From contig JAJEKV010000002.1 in the NCBI GenBank assembly GCA_021234155.1, forward strand, positions 7,207,046 to 7,271,045: DNA of 64,000 nucleotides, in the 5' to 3' direction. Below are positions 12,398 through 22,783 of this stretch, piece after piece. Under the pieces are notes generated by a model, which ran no database searches, was not told where the DNA came from, and was given only the letters and a program-made list of their open reading frames with translations. Position numbers and translations under genes: made by a program. The stretch comes from Isoetes taiwanensis. Taxonomy: Eukaryota; Streptophyta; Lycopodiopsida; Isoetales; Isoetaceae. Position 1 is the stretch's first letter, and every line of letters starts with the position of its first letter.

Positions 12398-13949
12398 GGT
12401 GAATATGACAATCATGAAGAAACTGAGTTCAAGTTGGTGATTCCAACCTGGAACTCAGAGCTCGTTGGATGGGGTTATGACAAAAATAACATCGAATGCC
12501 CCAACAATGCTGTTCAAACCCTATTATGCTATATCAAACATGACAAGGTACACCAAAAAATTCTGGAAAAAGAAGCCCTTAAAGAGCCAAATGGGTACTC
12601 CCTCGTGAGTCATCTTGGATTCAACAACTGGCTGAAACTGATACCTAAGATCAATGGAACCCTGAATGAATGGGATGAGGTTAATACTATGGTGGATGCC
12701 CTTTATGATAAGCTACCTGCACAAATAGGTGACTGGACTCTTGAAGACGACATTGCTAAGTCAGACTTCATGAAAGGAATTGCTGCACTTAACAGTGCAA
12801 ATAATATAAAAGTCCAGCCTAAGGAAGGAGATTGCATAGTGCAAACTGAAAGTATGGACAGCTGCAAAATGCTCAGCGCAGATAATGATCCGTTTGGAGA
12901 AATGCTACTGTCCGACAAAGATAAGGCCGCCATCAAAGCTAAAAGTGGTATTAGCAACATGGATGGTAATGATTTTGTTTCACTTTGGCTAACTGCATTA
13001 AGTTCCCTATTATTCCTGCTAGGCACATTGAAAGCAATGGTGCTTTAAACAACCAAGGTATTTGGAGATCCAAAAATTTTGGTGCATTGGCACCAATATC
13101 ACTAGAAGCTTGGATGATACTAGGATGCATTTCGCCCGAGCAAGTAGAAGATGCCAAGTTGGCTGCTCACAGGATGGACAAATATGTAAATAAGCTCAAG
13201 GTGAAATTGTGCATAGACAATAAGTTTTTTGACAAACAGTGCTCTGTTAGTGACTGCATCTTTATCAGCCAAAAAGGCCACATGGCGTACCCTTCCATCA
13301 GAAGAGAGGACTTTTACATCAAAAGACTTTGGCGTACACTTTGCCCCTATTTTAAGTGCCCCTGTGAACCAAAAGGCAGAAGTCCGGATGCAAAGACAAT
13401 ATGACTTGGGTAGACCATGCCGTGTGGTATATGTTAAACAATCTGCCCATCCTTTATCCGGACATGTCAACTGCAGGGCAGATGGTGTCCATCAGAAACT
13501 GTCGAAAAACCACTCTCAAAACCAGCATTCTAGCTTTTATTTCATATTTGGAAGTAAGGAGCATCTTGATTGGAATGGCTTTGAAGTTGGCATCAGACCC
13601 ACTTGCTGACCTCAAGTTGGATTTGCCAAAATGTAAGCTAGTAGACATATGTGAGAAGACTATCAAGCCTGCATCTTTTCTCAAAAGAATGGACGGACAG
13701 AAAGGGAGGGGAACCTTTCATAAAAAGTAGTAGCCTGTTTCCCCTTCAACCAATGCACACAGCAGAATTAGTGCTCCACCAAGAATGATGTTTACACCCT
13801 CTAAGGCAGTAAACACCACATCTGATAGCTGCTCAATTGAAGTACTGGGTACACCTGGAGGTCTCAATAACTCGGTCACAAAAAACCAAGCTGCTCGGGA
13901 CCTTGCCAAAGATGACACTGTAGTGCAAAGTCTGAAATACAATGTTTAA
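12398..13949 (+). pseudogene. ORF1 protein, copy B (unrecognised family, frameshifted)
   Basis: The exon opens after TTTCCAG with a sequence parallel to copy A (WNSELVGWGY, IECPNNA). The first 208 codons are continuous to about 13020; frame changes occur near 13020, 13395 and 13725. The blocks are DPFGEMLLSDKDK, GIWRSKNFGALAPIS, QKGHMAYPS followed by WRTLCPYFKCPCEP, then a helical segment with YPDMSTAGQMV and LVDICEKTIKP. A Ser/Thr-rich tail ends VVQSLKYNV at the stop 13947-13949. Substitutions relative to copy A are largely conservative, which suggests the protein was under selection before the two copies decayed. Function unknown. Confidence 0.65.
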
Positions 13950-14246
13950 GGAGGTATGTCTACATGCATTCTTCTGATTTCAATTAATATAAATGGATTT
14001 CATTTATATGGGTTTAGAGGTAATTAAAAAGTACTCTCTTTTCGGATGATATATCAAATATGTGATTGTTTATGGGTGATCTCATTAACAAATCCTATAT
14101 CTGGCTGTTATGCCTATAATGCCACTCGGCTTAAGAAATTACTCGGCATTATAATATGCCATATCCACTGTACCCCTGATTCCTATTAAACTCAATAATA
14201 TCTATAAAATATTTATTGTCTATGTTTATAATACTGCCATCTTTAG

Positions 14247-15126
14247 AACAGATGAATAGAAAACTACATAAAGACTGCCTTGGCCGAATACACTTGATGG
14301 ATAGTGGCAGTAAGAACAAAAGGAAGATAGTACACAACCAATTCTTTTCTAAGATCTTAGACAAAATGTATTTGCCTATTATTTTTCAAAGCAGTGTGTG
14401 GAAATTTTGGGGTGAAGTAGATGAGCTTATTATGGAGGAAACTATGTTCTCCACAGGAATACCGAAAAAATGAAAGTGACATGTGCTACAAACCTTCATC
14501 TATCTTTGCTGATGATAAAGAGGTCAGGTGCCCTTGTAGTAATCCCAATATAAGGAATTTTAATGACAAGAATATTGGTCATGTCCGAACCACTGATCTT
14601 AACATCATTAGAAACAAAGAACTTCGGATAAACCACATACCAGATAAAGTGCTGGATATCAATGAATTAAAGAAAGATATGTTTCTATCTTGTGACAGGT
14701 TATTTGAACTGCACTTGTACATATATTGGACGGTGAATCGACACCATTAGAATCATCAAATAAAGGATATGGGATATTACTGTATCAAAAGTGCAGCAGG
14801 CCATCAAATTGGACAGTTATTACAAGAAAATTTCCTCTGTGTGACAAAGATGTCACTAATAACCTTAGGTGGTTGATTGATAATTTCTACATCTCTGGAG
14901 TAGACAAAGCGTCTAACAATCCGTGTTTCATTTGCCCACGTCACATCAAGGAATGTGCTATGAAAAGAATAAGTGGACCCGACTTTATACCTCTGGAGTT
15001 ATCATCTATACAGATCACTAGTAAGATAAAAGCTGATATTAGTAATTTAGTTGGAGATACCGGAACCAATGCTGATAGGCTCCCATACATTTTAGAAATA
15101 TTCAAGGCACATAAACTTGATTACAG
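14247..15126 (+). pseudogene. Penelope-type reverse transcriptase, copy B (N-terminal part only)
   Basis: It follows an intron ending TTTAG at 14246. The blocks in order are DCLGRIHL with SKILDKMYLP, then CPCSNPNIRNF, then a GHVRTTDLNI and LRINHI block (a signature I associate with Penelope-like reverse transcriptases), FPLCDKDVTNNLRWL, DKASNNPCFICP, LPYILEIFKAHKLD and YRWI. A stop at 14473 and a frame change near 14750 break it. It ends abruptly at YRWI, where a truncated LINE begins, so palm motifs with the catalytic aspartates are absent. Two alleles of the same unit therefore lost different parts: copy A keeps the palm, copy B keeps the cleaner N-terminus. Confidence 0.7.
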
Positions 15127-15149
15127 GTGGATATAGATGTGCATATGCC

Positions 15150-18100
15150 CTATAGGGAACTGTATGATGACATAGAGTAGTATTGCCAGAAGGGTCATGT
15201 GTTTTTATTAGGAGATTTCAATGCACGCATACCCGATTGGCGATTCGGTCACCTTTCGAGGAATTGCCGACTCCAACCCACTTTGGCTGTAGGAAAAGAG
15301 AGGCATCCATGCAAGGCGGCCCGAGGATACGGTCAGGAGGGAGCCTTTGGAAGAGAGTTGGTCCAGCTATGCAGATCTTTGACATGGTGATCTGCAATGG
15401 TATGCTTTCGGATGGTCGTGGATCGGGGGGCTTTACTTGGCGAAGCGGCCCGGGCGATGGTGGAGCCAAAGATGGTGGACTATCTCCTAGCTCCAGTGCC
15501 AGAACTTGATATCATTAGAGATTTCGCGACAGGCACATGAACAAGAGATTAAAAGACATTGTCAGACCATTATCCACTTTATGTCACTTTGGATTGGAGG
15601 CATTCAGTGGCGGGATTGATGCCCTCTATACATTGCATGATAAGTGTGAATGGTTGGTGAAGGTCTTACTCCACAGCTGACCGGTGAATGCTTTGCGGCA
15701 AAAGAAAGCCCCCGAAGGGACAACTAGCGCAATTCCCTCGGAGACCCCACGCTTTGGCCGCCCGAATGTAAGGCTCTAAAGAGTCATCTACGCACCGTCT
15801 TAGATCCACAGCTCCGGCAACAGGCCATTAGGGACTATACGGCATTCTTGAAATCCAACAAGCATCGCTACATTGCAGAAAATTAGCAACGCATGTTTGA
15901 TCTGCTGATGACGGAGCCAAAAGCCTTTTGGTGTAGAGTGTTGTATAAGAGGCATCAACCACTTGGCAATGTTACCTCAGACCAATGGAGACAATGGTTG
16001 GAGGAGTTGTATGGCCCCCAAGGAGCGATCGCTGAGGTACCAGATCAACTAGGAGAAACACTACAGCTTTCAGAAGAGGACATCCACCAGGGTCTTAGGC
16101 ATCTTGCTAATGGTAAAGCAAAGGACTTTACGGGGACTTCTCAGCCGAAAGTTGTTGAAATGGGGTGGGCCAGCTTTGCTCGGGCCTTTGACAGGGATAA
16201 TCAATCAGGCCATCAGAGAGGGCCTCCCACAGGAATGGATGGTTAGCAAGGTCACCCCTATTCATAAGACGGGAAGTAGGGATGACTCCGCCAACTACCG
16301 TATGATCATGGTGAGACCGTTACTCGCAAAACTTCTAGCAGGTGTGCTGGAGAAGAAGTTAACGCAATGGGCTGAGGAAGCTGGAGTACGTGCAGTTGGC
16401 TAGGCAGGTTTTCGCCCTGCCCACTCCATGAGTGATCATATTTTTACTCTCAGAATTCTTATGGAAGCTAGCCGCAATGCACGACGTGACTTGTATTGAT
16501 GTTTCGTGGATTTTAAGACGGCATATGATACGGTCCCTCGGGACCTGTTGTGGCAACGCTTGCAGGAGCTACATGTGTCACAGGATTTGCAGAATGCCAT
16601 CTACCGGCTCTATGACGGAATATATGCCACTTTGCCTGCGTCAGATCACCAGGTGAACAACACCATAGGTGTTAAACAGGGATGTCCATTATCTCCAATG
16701 CTTTTTGGATTCTATATTGACAAGTTGGAGAGCTGGATGCAAGAACATGGAGGTGGTGGCCCTTAGGTTGCGGAGAGGCACATACGAAGAAAACAGCTTG
16801 CTCTATGCAGGACGATCCGGGCTTATTGTCCCATACACGCCTAGGAGTATGCAAGAACATTTGGATGCTCGAGTCAATTTCGCGGACATAGCGAGGAATG
16901 ACCATCAACCGTGAGAAAACCAAGATGTTGTTAATCACATCGGCAAAGATGATATCCCGAGTTCTATTACGAGGGACAAAGGATGGAAGTTATAAGGACC
17001 TTTAAGTATCCGGGAATCGATTTCTCTGCTAACATGCTATGGGATGATGGTAGAAAGAAGGGTCGGCCAAGTAGATGGAAAGCCATGTACACAATGCGAG
17101 AATAGCCAAGCAGTAATAGATCTCTCGCGATTGGGCACACAAAAACACCGGTTCGAAAGCACTTTCGTTGAGCCAAGATATTCTTTGTATGGGGTAGAGG
17201 TCTGGGGGGCGACATTAGCAAGGGCACTTGGGATAAGCTAGAGAGGGTACTGCAGAAGGCTTTCGACATACGGCCTGACCTCTAGGCGTCAAGGACATGG
17301 TGCCTTATCCGATTTTTGTATGAGGCGGCTTTAGCCCCTGCAGCGATACGCTATCTTGCGCAGGCACCTTGGCGTATTTCTATAAGGTTGACGTAATGGA
17401 TGCACAACGTCTTCCTTCCGGGCTCGTTATTGGCACAAGGGCCACAACGTCCGAAGAGAGTGGTGGGGAGCATTGCGGGGATGGTTCGCGAGATGGTCCA
17501 TAGACTATCAACAGATTATGGATACAATGGGATATCGCGGAACAGAGTGCATTTGAATGAGTGCTTTGCTACTCTCGTGGGATGCACCCACTCTTGCAAA
17601 GCCTAAAACGCAGCACTACCACCGCAGTTAATCCGCTGATTGAACATGGCCCCCACCAAGATTTGAAAGCACACATCTCTACCAAGAAGCGGAGAGCTAT
17701 AGCTGCAATAAGGACGTGGTCCCACCATCTCAATTGAGACGCACTAACCGGGTATGCGGATGGAGGGCAGGGAATCCCCCAGCATGAGAGATTATGCCAG
17801 TGCTGTCACATGCAGATAGTAGAAGATGAACACCATGCTCTACAGAAACGTCCGACATATATGCACACATTCGAGCAGCTCATGCCGATCTCAGATGCGC
17901 TGAGATAGCAATTCATCAACTGCTGGCTTCGCCAATGGTTGCACGTCTCGCATCCTGCATTCTGCAAGTCTCCGCCGTCAGAGAGTCCCTCACAGCACAG
18001 GGAATTTGAGTGCCCAGATAGGGACTCTGAACACCTACTACAAGGGTTTTTCCTCCCACATGGGGGGTTTTTTTGTCCCAGTGGTAGAGACACATTGTAT

Positions 18101-18243
18101 AGGGTTTCTGTGGTTTCCTTTTGTGTTTGGATGCTTTCCGATCTATTGTATGTCTATAACCGTCTCATAGGCCAGTTGGCCTCCGTGGACGTTAAAATAT
18201 ACTTCCTTCCTTCCTTCCTTCCTCTTCCTCTTCCTCTTCTTTC
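15150..18243 (+). mobile_element. 5'-truncated LINE (family B), inactive
   Basis: The fragment starts inside the endonuclease (FLLGDFNARIPDW at about 15205). It continues through a reverse transcriptase with GLRHLANGKAKD, EWMVSKVTPIHKTGS, AGFRPAHSMSDHIFTLR, CFVDFKTAYDTVP, GVKQGCPLSPMLFGFYID and a YADD-like block at about 16800. After these come a post-RT segment with YGVEVWG (about 17190) and a C-terminal Cys/His cluster starting CQCC (about 17790). The frame is broken many times. It ends with a non-coding 3' region and a TTCC microsatellite, the type of 3' tail used by some LINE clades. It joins the copy B reverse transcriptase directly. A related, more diverged copy lies on the minus strand at 46745-48010. 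Confidence 0.8.
18199..18243. repeat. TTCC/TTCCTC microsatellite
   Basis: Four CTTCC-type repeats are followed by three TTCCTC-type repeats. Its place directly after the LINE 3' region suggests it is the tail of that element, expanded or templated at insertion. Confidence 0.85.
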
Positions 18244-19190
18244 GTAAGTTCCACTTTAAAGGCATTTACATAAATTATACAAAAGGACACACTGCATTTG
18301 CTTGTATTTTCACCAAAAAAATATTGTTGGATCTCGAAAATTTGTGTTCCCCACCTCAAAACAATCATTTTTTTCCTTGCCTTCTTTTTTAAATCAAGTA
18401 GCTGTAAAAATGTTACTTTTATGTGGTATTCTGAACACCATGTGTCCAAAACTCTACCTTGCTCCCTATTTCGTTTCTTTTTTTAATTTTTTAGAATTTT
18501 CAAAAGAATCTTTCAAAAACACTTCTTAAATAAGTGTGTTTCATTTTGAACCTTGTTTTTCTTGATTTTGTTAGATTTCCCCCGAAAAACGATTTGAAAA
18601 TGTGTTTCTACACTCTAATTATTCTCTTCAATTCCTAAGCCAACCATGGCCAACATCGATCTATTAATGGGGACCTTAAAGATTCATTACCCCAAGGTCA
18701 CAGGTTCAAGTATGGCCAACCGGTCCTGTGGTAGAGACCTTAAACCCGTTGTATGTACTAAATAATGTAGCTCCTAGTATAATAGATTACAGTAACAAAT
18801 AAGAATAAGATTCATGCTTAAGATTAAAGAAATCAAAATTAATGCATACTTTGCTCAACACTCAAGTAATCAAGTTGAGGTCGAATACCCTCATCCTAGA
18901 AGCCTATACCATCTCATATTCTTGTGCATCATAGCTCTTGCCCTGCTCATTGCTACCTTGGTGATGATGGCAGCCTGCACCCGTGCAGTGTGAGCTAGAG
19001 ATCTTGATGTTATCCATAGTATCCAAGATACAAATATCAGGCTCAAGTTAGACTTGTAATTATTATGCACTAGCACCTCGAGTGATAAGCAACACACCAA
19101 AAGAACGGATCCTTCACGCTAAGCACTATAAGGCTTTATCCCATATCCACGGGCAACAAACCGTATCAATTCTTCTCGTTCCTCGAGATG
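18244..19190. other. Gene-free stretch
   Basis: T-rich sequence without a gene. At 19060-19180 there is a stretch related to 26690-26810, on the other side of the Ty3/gypsy insertion, so the target of that insertion was itself repetitive (probably an older LTR remnant). Confidence 0.4.
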
Positions 19191-19195
19191 CTTAT

Positions 19196-19700
19196 TGTCA
19201 TGAACCCACGTGAAAACAAGGAAAATACTTGGAAAATATGCAAGAAATATGGAGGAAATATGCCAAGATCGGCAAAGAATCTAATATATAAACAAGAATC
19301 GGGAGTTCAATGATCCAAAGGCAAGCAGGAACATGAGACCGATGCCTAGAAGGCTCAGGACTGGCGTTGAACTGGAATGGTTTGACAAGAAGGAGGTGCC
19401 TCCATATATATCTAGGCCAACGGTCAGGATTGCGCTACTCCAATGGATGAGATCACGCCAAGTGTCGCGCATGCATGTAGATTCTATATTCTAGAACCTT
19501 CTGGAAACAATCCCACATATGAGAAAAATGTGAGGGAATGTCTTCAACAAGTATTGGTAGCGCACTTAGTAAAAATGTGTGACTTGCAACTAGAAGGTTG
19601 CAAGTTCAAATTCTGTCTTGTGCAACTACTTTTTTGCATCCGTGTGACGATCATACGAGTATAATATTCGTATGATACAAATATCCATATGGTCATCACA
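19196..19700 (-). repeat. 3' LTR of the Ty3/gypsy element
   Basis: 505 bp, aligned along its full length with the right-hand LTR once the MITE is removed. It contains TATATA at about 19401, several CATG-rich dyads and the heat-shock-like element at 19489-19506. Confidence 0.9.
19489..19506. promoter_or_regulatory. Heat-shock-element-like array in the 3' LTR
   Basis: Four alternating TTC and GAA blocks, each separated by 2 nt (TTC, GAA, TTC, GAA), give a perfect inverted-pentamer array of the type bound by trimeric heat shock factors. The right-hand LTR has five blocks in the same place. Function is inferred from sequence only. Confidence 0.65.
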
Positions 19701-19732
19701 CCATCCCCCCCCTCCCCCCCACCCCAACCCAC
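19701..19732 (-). promoter_or_regulatory. G-rich polypurine tract next to the 3' LTR
   Basis: The + strand shows long C runs (8 C, then 8 C, then 4 C and 3 C). On the element's strand this is an almost pure G tract immediately upstream of the 3' LTR, where the plus-strand primer (PPT) of an LTR element must lie. Plant PPTs are usually mixed A/G; this one could fold as a G-quadruplex. Confidence 0.7.
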
Positions 19733-19749
19733 GATGGCGGCGAGTCCTC

Positions 19750-20060
19750 AGAGTTGGGGCCGGAGTACTCAAACTTGGCTTATCTGGGTAACGTCGATGA
19801 AACTCTGCAATTTTATCAGGAGCATTAGTTAGATCCTCGGCAGGCTCCTAGGTTCTATCACTTGGCGAGTAAACTTCCCAATCGACAAAGTAATACAACC
19901 GCCGACGAAGAAACTTGGAGTCCAAAATCTCTCGAACCTCGAACTCCTCATGATCACCAATTTCCACTGGTGGTGGCATCGGAGGAATGCGATCCGAAAA
20001 AATTATTAACTATGTAGGGCTCCAATAGAGAAAGAGAAACATGAAATATGGATGGAGCCG
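19750..20060 (-). pseudogene. Ty3/gypsy chromodomain and upstream integrase tail
   Basis: Minus-strand translation gives LHPYF (matching the usual LHPVFHVS motif), then PPPVEIGDHEEFEVREI, LRRRLYYFVDWE, an EPAEDLTNAPDKIAEF block and HRRYPDKPS. This is the classic chromodomain signature at the end of chromoviral pol, which in related elements directs integration to marked chromatin. A stop replaces the W of the usual TWEPAENL. The nested insert just upstream separates it from the rest of integrase. Confidence 0.8.
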
Positions 20061-20340
20061 AACATTACATCTTTGACTGATTTTATCACATCATCTTGAC
20101 GAAAACTGCAATATAAAATGCCTTTACTTTGAAGGAAACACGGTCTGTTACACACCCTATTCTTACAATTGTAGAATGAGGACTGTAAATGCAAGGACAC
20201 CCCTGAGTCTATTATCCATTTTGCTTCGTTCACCGTTGCATCCAAATCAGAAACTTCAAAACGTGTGACCATGGCATTGAATCTTGCACAGAAACCATGC
20301 TGCCTTCTCCTATTATTAACCTTCTCTATACTTCTGGGAA

Positions 20341-20890
20341 AGCACCTCAGTCTAAAAAGAGCAAGTTTTTGGATCTTTGCAAACACTCAAAATACGATAT
20401 TGTGGAATGTTCCAAATGCTCATGGGCAAGCACCTCAGTCTAAAAATAGCAAGTTTTCAAACTTTACAAAGACTCAAAATAGAATATTCTAGAATGTTCT
20501 AGATGCTCCTGGATAAGCATCTCAGTCTAAACATAGTAAGTTTCTTAAATCCTTACAAATACTCATCCAGATATATTCATGGGCACTCAAAATAGAATGT
20601 TCTAAGATATTCCAGATGCTCCTGGGCAAGCACCTCAGTCTAAAAGTAGCAAGCTTTTTGGAACTTTGGAAATGCTCAAAATTGAATGTTCTAGAAAACT
20701 CAAAATAGAACGTTCTAGAATGTTCCAGATACTCATGGGCAAGCACCTCAGTCTAAAAATAGAAAGGTTTTTGGAACTTGGAAAAGGCTCAAAGTAGAAG
20801 ATTCTTGGAAACTTTGCAAACACTCAAAATAGAATGTTCTATAATGTTTCAGATGCTCATACGCAAGCACCTCAATCTAAAAATAGTGAA
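20341..20890. repeat. Tandem array, six units, each with heat-shock-like motifs
   Basis: Units start at AGCACCTCAGTC (or a close variant) at 20341, 20429, 20516, 20629, 20742 and 20866, spaced 88, 87, 113, 113 and 124 bp. Between these starts lie GAA/TTC dyads: 20405-20412, 20482-20499 (four blocks in perfect register), 20595-20612 (imperfect), 20684-20696, 20708-20725 (four blocks in perfect register) and 20832-20839. The repeated occurrence in each unit makes chance unlikely, though the motif may simply be inherited with the unit. Confidence 0.8.
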
Positions 20891-21430
20891 TGTAGTAGAT
20901 GTGGCCCCATGGGTGTAGATATGGTATGGGTCCTCATGTGTGTATGTTTGAATATGCTACCCATGATTGATACTTTGTTGGTAATAAAATAGGGGGTTGA
21001 CAGTATGTGAACTTGCACGGTAGCATGTGCATATGTGAACTTGCACGGTAGTAGGTGTGAGTAAGCTCCTCATGCATGGGTAAAGGTTCTCATGGGTGTA
21101 GATGTGGTGTGGGTCCTTATGGATGTATGTGTGAGCATGCTCCTCATGCATGATACTTTAGAATTAGTAATAGGCATGAGTGAGCTCCTTATGGGTGGTT
21201 GAGCAATCGATGCTAAATAACATGGGAAGTTTCTTGAACATATAGAGGATGTAATTGGAATATAGGAGTAAACTCCCTTGCATGGGTGCCAAGTAATAAA
21301 CGTGGTAAAGGTCCTCATGGGTGTAGATGTGATATGGGTCCTTATGGCTGTGTGTGTGAGTATGCTCCTCATGGGTGGTTGAGCAATGGATGCTTAGTAA
21401 CATGGGAATTTTCTTGAACATATAAGGGTT
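20891..21430. repeat. Degenerate tandem repeats (CTCCTCATG/CATGGGTGTAGATG type)
   Basis: Repeated words include CATGGGTGTAGATGTG, TATGCTCCTCATG and GAACTTGCACGGTAG. A larger internal duplication (TCCTYATGGGTGGTTGAGCA...ACATGGGAA...TTCTTGAACATATA) occurs at about 21186-21243 and 21366-21424. The same sequence type is found in the segmental duplication at 34.9-35.2 and 37.6-37.9 kb. Confidence 0.75.
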
Positions 21431-21439
21431 GTACTTTGG

Positions 21440-22370
21440 AATTCATAGTAGATGTAGAGCAGAATCCCACATTGCTGATCTGAGCCGTGATCCGGTAAGG
21501 ACCAAGACAGCGATAATCAAGTTTGTTGCAGGGACACGAGGTAGGGAGGTCCCTATGAAGAATCCAGACAAGGTCACCAACATGAAATTTAGGAGCTTCC
21601 TGCAGATGGAAATCGGCATAATGCCGATAGTGTTCCTGTGCTCGGTGAAGATGATGCTGAAGATCTAATTGAAGAGCCTGGAGTTTCTCAAGTCGAGACT
21701 CGGCACTAGGATTGACAGAGTCACTGCCAGCGACACTAAGGAACCAACAAGGATGCTAATCGGAGTTTAGAAAGAATGGACTCTGGCCAGTGGAAGCATA
21801 TACTGAGTTATTATAGGCAAACTCAGCTAATGGAAGATAATCGACCCAATCATCCTGCTGATAACTGATAAAATACCTTAAATATTACTCCAGAGTCTGA
21901 TTAGTAAGCTCTACTTGCCTATTACTTTCTGGATGATGACCGGATGTCAATGAGCAGTCGATATGCTCACTAACATCCGGTCAATGATGATAGTATCTAG
22001 CAAGCCATGAAGTCTGACTATTTTTTGAAGAAGAAGATCAGTTGTTTCCTCACTGGTGATGGTGATGTTGTAGGGAATAAAATGAGCCATCTTAGAGAAA
22101 CGATCAATAACAATTATGATGGCATCATAACCCCGAGAGAGTGGCAGCTCTAGAATAAAGTCTACAAAAATACTCTTCCAAGGTCCATCTGGTACCGGCA
22201 GCGGTTGAACAAAGGGCATGAGGAAGATGCCTTGGAACCTTCGCTCGGCAGCATATGTCACGAGATCGAATAAAATCTTTGGCAGAGCGATGAAGCCCAA
22301 ACCACCAATACTCTCGACTAATAAGTTCAAGAGTCTTAGCTACTCCAAAATATCTGACCATAGGTGAATC
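21440..22370 (-). pseudogene. Ty3/gypsy integrase (broken)
   Basis: Minus-strand segments show the zinc-binding part (AKTLELISREYWWFGL, then a CC pair), the catalytic core (PWKSIFVDFILELPLS, then IIIVIDRFSKMAHFIP with the second Asp), a SGHHPESNRQVE block, LAEFAYNNS and GPYRI before the nested insert. The usual DRG block around 21950 is damaged. It would splice element DNA into the genome if intact; frameshifts prevent this. Confidence 0.8.
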
Positions 22371-22783
22371 ATGGCAAGCCTATAGAACCGGAAGTCTAGA
22401 AGCACCATCTGGCACATACAGAAGCCCATCACGGAACATGAGTTCATCTAGAACCTCAAAACGATCATAGTCCAATTGCATTTGCTGAGAAGATGATGTA
22501 GAGCCAAGGTGTGAGAATACATCTTGAGTTGAGCCAATGGATCGGAGGGTATAGATTCTCGAACAGACTCCAACAAGGCTATATCATGAGGCCTCTCAAA
22601 CAAAGTGAGGGCCATAAGTTGGAACTGATTAGGCCCTAAAATAACCTGTCATTGTTGATCAAATGCAGGATCACCTGGCTTGAGCTCAAGGTAGGAGCGT
22701 CGAGACAAGGCATCAAGCTTCCATTGGAAGGGTCCAAGATGGTATTTGATCACGAAATCAATGCAGGATAATACTTGAGTATG

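Larger units (their letters stand above)
20065..21435. mobile_element. Nested insert splitting integrase from the chromodomain
   Basis: Integrase coding stops making sense at about 21440 and resumes with the LHPxF motif near 20060. The 1.4 kb between holds two tandem arrays (20341-20890 and 20891-21430) and about 0.25 kb of other sequence. Parts of the second array are related to 34900-35160 and 37600-37870, so the insert belongs to a repeat family that exists independently in this genome. Its exact boundaries and class are not resolved. Confidence 0.55.

Noticed and set aside
5949-13949. Calling ORF1 an endogenous copy of an RNA-virus nucleoprotein
   Set aside because: Length and layout could fit, but I cannot point to a diagnostic motif; kept only as one alternative in the findings.
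18690-18720. B-box-like GGTTCAAGT, possible SINE
   Set aside because: No A box at the proper distance and no tail or target duplication.
20160-20260. Minus-strand text with WIIDSGVSLHL, resembling a Copia protease site
   Set aside because: Only one short motif; no other Copia domain nearby, and it lies in the nested insert. Probably chance or a tiny fragment.
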